Assembly: GCA_003517945.1 (NCBI GenBank)
Contig: DOZP01000285.1
Location: 1-11,000, forward strand
Direction: 5' to 3'
Length of the DNA: 11,000 nucleotides
DNA from: Porphyromonadaceae bacterium
Lineage (GTDB): Bacteria > Bacteroidota > Bacteroidia > Bacteroidales > Tannerellaceae
Under the pieces are notes generated by a model, which worked only from the letters and a program-made list of their open reading frames with translations, was not told the origin of the DNA and searched no databases. Numbering within the stretch: position 1 is the first letter of the stretch; the number at the start of each line of letters is the position of its first letter. The position numbers and the translations under genes are program-made. Shown in pieces: positions 6,556 through 11,000 of the stretch.

Positions 6556-7872
6556 GATCCAGGCGGCCGGATTGAGCTTGGTGCGCTCTTTCCATATCTG
6601 GAAATGAAGAATTGTTTCGTTGCCTTTTTCCGTATCCGTAAATATTTTTCCGATTACCTGGCGCGTAGCGACCACATCCCCGGCTTTCACATAGATCTGG
6701 CTAAGGTTACTGTATACGGTAAGGTAATCCCCATGGCGGACAATTACATTGTGATTATAACCGGGCATCATGAAGACGCGTGTGACGACGCCTTTGAATA
6801 TGGCGCGGGCTTCGGAACCGGCGGTTGTCTGTATATCAATCCCATTGTTATCGGTTTTTACATTTGATAATTTCTGGTGCTGATGCCGGCCGAAGCTTGA
6901 TACAATCGCATATTTGCCGGTTAGCGGGAAGGGGAGTTTTCCTTTGTTACCGGCAAAGTCGTTGGAGAGGTGAACTTCCGATTCTGTCATGACATAGCCG
7001 GTAGCCGGTTTGGAGGCGGGAGATTTGGATACAGTATCGGATGTTGACGGAGGCGCATTTTTTTTCGACGCCTTTATATCCTCAACAATCAGGTTTTCGA
7101 TTTGTTCATTTAAAGCGTTGGCCTGCTTTTTCTTTTCCTGTAACTGCTTTTGAAGATCTTTTTGTTTTCTGCTGAGGTCCCTTACTTCTTTTTGCTGAAG
7201 TTTTTCTTCGTCTTCAAGTTTTTTATTTTCTTGTTCGCGTTGTGCCAGCAGTTTCTGCTTTTCTTGGCGCGATTCTTCCAGTTCGGCTTTACGACGTACA
7301 ATTTCATCCTGCTTTTTTACGATTCGCCCGGTTTCTTCTTTTTGCCAGTCGGCGTATTCACGAAGGTATCGCATGCGCCTGTATGATTGTGAGAGATTTT
7401 CGGCAGACAGGATCAGTAACATCTTGTATTGCGTCGTACGATACTCCTGTTGCTGATTTTTCATTGATTTTGCATAATTATCTTTTGTTTTGGCAAGATC
7501 CTTGTCCAATATATCAATATCGTCGCTCATCGTTTTTATTTTCGTATCGATAGCTTCTATTTCCTGTCCCAGAAGCATCACTATTTTTTTCCGGGAAAGA
7601 AGTTGTTGTGATAACAGATTCAACCGGTTGAGTGAATTTTTTGCATTGGCGCTTGTTTCATTCAAAAGTTTGGATGTCAGCTCAATATCTTCCAGCGCGG
7701 CTTTCTGTTGACGTTCCAGCTCCTGCATGGAATATAGTCCGGCGGGAATTTGCGTTGCCTGTATTTTTTTATTTGCCGTTGTTTGAGGCGAAGAGCTGTT
7801 TTTACCTGTCTGTGCAAGGGACAAAGTCGTTATACAGCTTGTGAGTAATATGATGATGCGGATATGTCTCAT
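6550..7872 (-). CDS. EnvC-like murein hydrolase activator (degenerate M23/LytM domain)
   Basis: 440 residues in order: signal peptide 1-20 (cleavage likely after Ala20), a long charged coiled coil at roughly 50-270, a Ser/Pro/Ala linker, and a C-terminal LytM domain at about 310-440. The zinc site is mostly gone: the HxxxD His is Asn342 (Asp346 kept), and the first His of HxH is Ile421 (His423 kept). E. coli EnvC has the same layout with a catalytically dead LytM domain and activates AmiA/AmiB amidases in septal peptidoglycan splitting, so an activator role is inferred here. A second reading is that Cys13 (LTSC) forms a lipobox, but the segment before it is short. The gene overlaps the DUF4292 gene by four bases (ATGA), giving translational coupling as last gene of the operon. 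Its stop is three bases from that of the converging flippase gene. Confidence 0.85.
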   Translation of the reverse strand: MRHIRIIILLTSCITTLSLAQTGKNSSSPQTTANKKIQATQIPAGLYSMQELERQQKAALEDIELTSKLLNETSANAKNSLNRLNLLSQQLLSRKKIVMLLGQEIEAIDTKIKTMSDDIDILDKDLAKTKDNYAKSMKNQQQEYRTTQYKMLLILSAENLSQSYRRMRYLREYADWQKEETGRIVKKQDEIVRRKAELEESRQEKQKLLAQREQENKKLEDEEKLQQKEVRDLSRKQKDLQKQLQEKKKQANALNEQIENLIVEDIKASKKNAPPSTSDTVSKSPASKPATGYVMTESEVHLSNDFAGNKGKLPFPLTGKYAIVSSFGRHQHQKLSNVKTDNNGIDIQTTAGSEARAIFKGVVTRVFMMPGYNHNVIVRHGDYLTVYSNLSQIYVKAGDVVATRQVIGKIFTDTEKGNETILHFQIWKERTKLNPAAWIK

Positions 7873-8747
7873 TGTATATCAAGCGATTTGATGATTTGTG
7901 AAAACGTTACACGCGTATATCTCTGCGGAATGGTGAAGTCTGTCTTCACCGGACGGTCTATTTCCGGAGTAGAAAAAGTGAGTGTGACGATTCCCTGTGT
8001 TTTCCGGTCTGATGTCAGTCCGGCTTTCATTTTAAAGGGGAACCGTTGTTTTTCTATGGTCTGAAAATCACTATAGTCCCACGTAAGTTTATGATTTTCA
8101 TACTTATCGTTGATGGATGTGGAATGTAATTTTTCATCTTCACCGGCCGTGAATGTATAAAACATACCGGTATCGTCTTTTATCTTCAGATTAGCGGCAT
8201 ATCTATCTTTTGTTATGCGGAAGCGGCGTAATTGTCCGGATGAAATACTGCTTTCTCCGGGTATGAATATGTTATTTGTAAATAAGGATTGTAAATTGTG
8301 AAAATTGAAATCAATTTTCGTTTTTTCTTTTATGTCTTCATAATTTTCAGCGATGTAGCGTTTGTTCATCCGGTCGAGTATTTTTACGCTGTCACATGTC
8401 AGTTCTACGCGGAATAGTTCAATACCAAAGGGTTGTACCGATAATTGTATACGATCGTCACAGATCATTTTTAATTGAGCCCTTGCGCTCATTTCTTTCT
8501 GAGGGCCTTTGAAATCTATTTTTATACGCGCTGAAAGCGTGTTGAACCGGAATCTATGATCCAGAACGGACGCAAAAAACATCTCTTCCGATTTCGTGAT
8601 CGCGGCGCCGGAACCGGTTATGCCTGCAGGTGATTTGCAGGCGGCAAACAAACATACGAACAATACACTACAGACTGTTTTGCAATATAATGGCAGCCAA
8701 ATGTTACTATTCGGTTTTATCTGTTTCGATTTTGATCGTCTCTCCAT
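7869..8747 (-). CDS. DUF4292 lipoprotein, LolB/LolA-like fold
   Basis: About 292 residues from the start chosen here. A basic N-terminus precedes a hydrophobic stretch (TVCSVLFVCLFAAC) ending in a lipobox with Cys37. After the Cys the sequence is KSPAG, without the acidic residues that mark surface-exposed Bacteroidota lipoproteins, so an inward-facing outer-membrane lipoprotein is likely. The body (FNTLSARIKIDFKG, then QLSVQPFGIELFRVEL and a C-D-S-V-K-I-L-D-R strand) follows the pattern of DUF4292, which I regard as LolB/LolA-like. A role in lipoprotein or lipid handling is inference. Starts at 8783, 8756 and 8747 are all in frame; 8747 gives the most sensible signal peptide and the smallest overlap (41 bases) with the TPR gene. 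It sits between the TPR and EnvC-like genes. Confidence 0.8.
   Translation of the reverse strand: MERRSKSKQIKPNSNIWLPLYCKTVCSVLFVCLFAACKSPAGITGSGAAITKSEEMFFASVLDHRFRFNTLSARIKIDFKGPQKEMSARAQLKMICDDRIQLSVQPFGIELFRVELTCDSVKILDRMNKRYIAENYEDIKEKTKIDFNFHNLQSLFTNNIFIPGESSISSGQLRRFRITKDRYAANLKIKDDTGMFYTFTAGEDEKLHSTSINDKYENHKLTWDYSDFQTIEKQRFPFKMKAGLTSDRKTQGIVTLTFSTPEIDRPVKTDFTIPQRYTRVTFSQIIKSLDIQ
8622..8642 (-). repeat. 7-bp inverted repeat at the lipobox region
   Basis: GCCTGCA and TGCAGGC are exact reverse complements with a seven-base loop, within codons for Ala-Cys-Lys-Ser-Pro-Ala-Gly of the DUF4292 lipoprotein. A small mRNA hairpin could form there. Codon choice alone may explain it. Confidence 0.3.
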
Positions 8748-10527
8748 CCATATCATTAAATAGTTCGTCTTCCGTTTCTTCAAAATATGTTTTCTCTGCT
8801 ATTTTCCGGTCTAACGTAGGGCCGTTTTTGCCCAGTTCTTTAGCTTTTATCCATTGTTCCAGCGCTTTCTCTTTTTCGCCGGTCATGTACAGAATATCGC
8901 CGTAATGGTCTACCAACTCCGCACTGTTTGTTTTGTCTTTAGACAATGCCCGTTCGATGTACATTTTAGCTAAAAGATAATTGCCCTGTACAAAAAATAT
9001 CCATGCGTAAGTATCTATATAAGTAGCGTTATCCGGTTGCATTTTGATGCACAGTGCGCTCATACGCTCCGCTTTTGTGAGGTCTCTTTTTAAAAGGGAT
9101 AAATAATACGCATAGTTATTTAATACGGCAATATTTTTGTCATTGAATTTCAGCGCTTCCTCGTATGCCTCAAACGATTTGTCCGTTTCTCCGATACGAA
9201 AGTAGGTATCTCCGATCTGCCCGTAAAAATCAGAAGTAAGGCCGGGGTTCTCTTTAGGGATATGCTGAATACCGGCATAATATGTTTCTATTGCCTGTTG
9301 GTATTCTTTCTTTTGATAATATGCAATGCCAAGGTAAAGTCTGAATTCCATCGCATCGGGAAATATTTCCTGACATTTGTTGCAGATGCGTATGACCTCG
9401 TCCATATTCTGAATCTGGAATGATAGTCGCAGGAGTTGTTGCCATGCGTTGATGTTCTCCGGTTCGCTTTCCGTTACTAACTGGTACTGAAAGCGGGCTT
9501 CGTCAAATTTATTTTGTGTTGCAAGAAATTCTCCGTAGACCAGCTTTAGCCTTGATTCTTCGGGATGTTGCTCAAGAAGCGTCCGGAATAATGTATTCGC
9601 CCCGTCAATATCCTGTTTGGAGCGTTGTAATTGTACGATGTAACGGGCCAGAATACTCATTTTTGTATCCACGTCCAGTCTTTCGTTGAGCAACGCTTCC
9701 TGTATTTGTTGCTTTGCAGCCTCCCGTTGTCCTGTTTTTTCATAATAGTTAGCCATAGAAACAAGATAGTACGGCGATTCGGGATCTATTGCATATGCCT
9801 GGTTATAGTATTTCAACGCCTGTAACGTATCGTCACGTTGTAAATACAGATCACCGATTATTACCGGATAACGTGATTCCATCGGGAATTTACCGGCTAA
9901 TTTTTTAAGTTCATTGAATGCGCTGTCCGGTTGTTCGATTGTCATGTATAGCTGGAATTTTTCCATGGAGATGGCTTCATGCATGCCTATACTGTTTTCC
10001 AAGGTATTATAGGTATCAATCGCTTTTCCTATTTCGCCCATTCGCGTATACGCTCCGGCAAGAAAGTAGTTAAGTTCCGGTTTTTCGGGAAAGGCGGCGG
10101 TCAGTAATTCATATTCTTCCGCAGCTTCTCCGAACATTCCCATATTGAAAAGCAATGTAGCCAGCGTACTCCGGTATTCCTGGTTTTCAGGAGCGTGAAG
10201 CACCGTTTTTTTTAATAAGGAAGCGGCTTTTTCCGGTTGGTTCAGTTGTATATAGTAAGATGAAATTTCAAACATGGCTGCCGAAGAAGTTGAGTCTATC
10301 TCAAGGCAGTGTTTAAACATTTCGTAGGACGCATCGTATTTTTCGGCCATTTTCAACCGGACGCCTTCATAATAAAAATAATCGAACCTGCGTTGCTCCG
10401 AAATACTGAGTTTCTGTTTTTGCAGGTTCGTATCGTCTTCTGCATGAACGCGGGGCATTATAAATACCGAACAAAACAGTATGCATAATGATCCGGCCAG
10501 TTTATTTATTTTTATTTGTTTTGCCAT
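8707..10527 (-). CDS. Periplasmic tetratricopeptide-repeat protein
   Basis: 606 residues. A signal peptide covers residues 1-29 with probable cleavage after Val27-His28-Ala29. Nearly all the rest is TPR helices from about residue 47 to 575, at least ten repeats, recognised by the spacing of small and aromatic residues (for example YYNQAYAIDPESPYYLVSMA and FEAYEEALKFNDKNIAVLNN). The tail is strongly acidic. There is no enzyme motif; a protein-interaction scaffold in the periplasm is the likely role, perhaps for the lipoprotein and EnvC-like partner encoded next to it. The gene starts 16 bases after dut stops and overlaps the DUF4292 gene. I know this protein as a conserved member of the dut cluster in Bacteroidota, with no settled function to my knowledge. 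Confidence 0.85.
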   Translation of the reverse strand: MAKQIKINKLAGSLCILFCSVFIMPRVHAEDDTNLQKQKLSISEQRRFDYFYYEGVRLKMAEKYDASYEMFKHCLEIDSTSSAAMFEISSYYIQLNQPEKAASLLKKTVLHAPENQEYRSTLATLLFNMGMFGEAAEEYELLTAAFPEKPELNYFLAGAYTRMGEIGKAIDTYNTLENSIGMHEAISMEKFQLYMTIEQPDSAFNELKKLAGKFPMESRYPVIIGDLYLQRDDTLQALKYYNQAYAIDPESPYYLVSMANYYEKTGQREAAKQQIQEALLNERLDVDTKMSILARYIVQLQRSKQDIDGANTLFRTLLEQHPEESRLKLVYGEFLATQNKFDEARFQYQLVTESEPENINAWQQLLRLSFQIQNMDEVIRICNKCQEIFPDAMEFRLYLGIAYYQKKEYQQAIETYYAGIQHIPKENPGLTSDFYGQIGDTYFRIGETDKSFEAYEEALKFNDKNIAVLNNYAYYLSLLKRDLTKAERMSALCIKMQPDNATYIDTYAWIFFVQGNYLLAKMYIERALSKDKTNSAELVDHYGDILYMTGEKEKALEQWIKAKELGKNGPTLDRKIAEKTYFEETEDELFNDMDGETIKIETDKTE

Positions 10528-10543
10528 GTCCTGTTTTCACTCA

Positions 10544-10978
10544 TCAGTTTTTACCGGTATGTCCGAATCCGCCTGCTCCGCGTTCCGTATCTTCTAATAT
10601 TTCTTCCGGTTGCCATTCGACCTTCGCGTGTGATGCGATTACCATCTGGCAAATGCGCTCCCCGTCGTTTATCACAAATGGTTCGGATGACAGGTTTATC
10701 AGTATGATACCGATCTCTCCCCGGTAATCGGCATCGATAGTGCCGGGTGTGTTCAGTAGCGTAATTCCGTGTTTGATAGCAAGTCCGCTACGCGGGCGCA
10801 TCTGCGCTTCGTATCCTTCCGGTAGTGCGATATATAAACCCGTAGGAACCAGTTTGCGTTCCAGTGGTTTCAGTTCTACCGGTTCGGAGAGATTTGCCCG
10901 TATATCCATGCCTGCCGATAATGCTGTTGCGTACCGGGGTAAAGCGTGATGTGACTTGTTAACTATTTTAATTTTCAT
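10544..10978 (-). CDS. dut: Deoxyuridine 5'-triphosphate nucleotidohydrolase (dUTPase)
   Basis: 144 residues, the normal length for trimeric dUTPase, which hydrolyses dUTP to dUMP and pyrophosphate, keeping uracil out of DNA and supplying dTMP synthesis. All five motifs are present: AGMDIRA at 22-28, RPRSGLA at 61-67, [12 protein letters not shown] at 79-90 (catalytic Asp82, uracil-stacking Tyr85), GERICQMV at 106-113 and [10 protein letters not shown] at 133-142. In motif V the usual Ser before Thr-Gly is His140, a mild change. It is the first gene of the minus-strand operon that continues into the TPR gene after 16 bases. Only 22 bases upstream are in the window, so the promoter cannot be judged; TTAATTTG in that stretch is an imperfect -7 match. 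Confidence 0.97.
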   Translation of the reverse strand: MKIKIVNKSHHALPRYATALSAGMDIRANLSEPVELKPLERKLVPTGLYIALPEGYEAQMRPRSGLAIKHGITLLNTPGTIDADYRGEIGIILINLSSEPFVINDGERICQMVIASHAKVEWQPEEILEDTERGAGGFGHTGKN

Positions 10979-11000
10979 ACTTCTTGATTACAAATTAATA

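Noticed and set aside
7150..7844. Plus-strand frames rich in Phe, Leu and Ser that look like membrane proteins
   Set aside because: They are the antisense of the Lys/Glu/Gln-rich coiled coil of the EnvC-like protein, which always yields such hydrophobic shadows.
8748..8783. Upstream start at 8783 for the DUF4292 lipoprotein
   Set aside because: It would add 12 residues ahead of the signal peptide and lengthen the overlap with the TPR gene to 77 bases; 8747 gives a better signal sequence.

Overview
The window looks like a chromosomal segment of a member of the Bacteroidales (phylum Bacteroidota). Four things point there. A TAnnTTTG-type promoter element is present. The minus-strand order dut, TPR protein, DUF4292 lipoprotein, EnvC-like LytM protein is one I know from this phylum. 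The M20 deacylase closely resembles Bacteroides-type ArgE. The intergenic DNA is short and AT-rich. I cannot name the genus. No tRNA, rRNA, CRISPR array, insertion sequence or phage gene was seen.

Layout. (1) Positions 1-1848, minus strand: an asparagine-synthetase-like protein, cut by the left edge, whose glutaminase half has lost its Cys2 nucleophile. (2) Positions 1849-2048: a 200-base divergent promoter region with one recognisable Bacteroidota-type promoter per direction. (3) Positions 2049-6546, plus strand: four closely spaced genes, namely a PP-loop N-acetyl-sugar amidotransferase of the WbpG/PseA type, bifunctional RibF (FMN/FAD synthesis), an ArgE-type M20 deacylase with a TTG start, and a Wzx/MATE-like polysaccharide flippase. 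(4) Positions 6550-10978, minus strand: a compact operon transcribed dut, TPR protein, DUF4292 lipoprotein, EnvC-like protein. It converges on the flippase gene with only three bases between the two stop codons, and those stops lie inside a small palindrome.

How the genes may work together. The two outward-facing genes at 1-3134 are unrelated ATP-pyrophosphatase enzymes that both activate a substrate as an adenylate for attack by nitrogen. Together with the flippase they suggest surface-glycan modification, although no glycosyltransferase is in view. ribF and argE are housekeeping genes placed between them. The minus-strand operon combines dUTP hygiene with three exported envelope proteins: a periplasmic TPR scaffold, a LolB-like lipoprotein, and a LytM-domain protein whose zinc site is degenerate, so it is probably an amidase activator rather than a hydrolase.

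The most unusual items are the glutaminase-dead AsnB-like enzyme and its divergent pairing with an orphan WbpG-type enzyme. Everything else is ordinary core-genome content.
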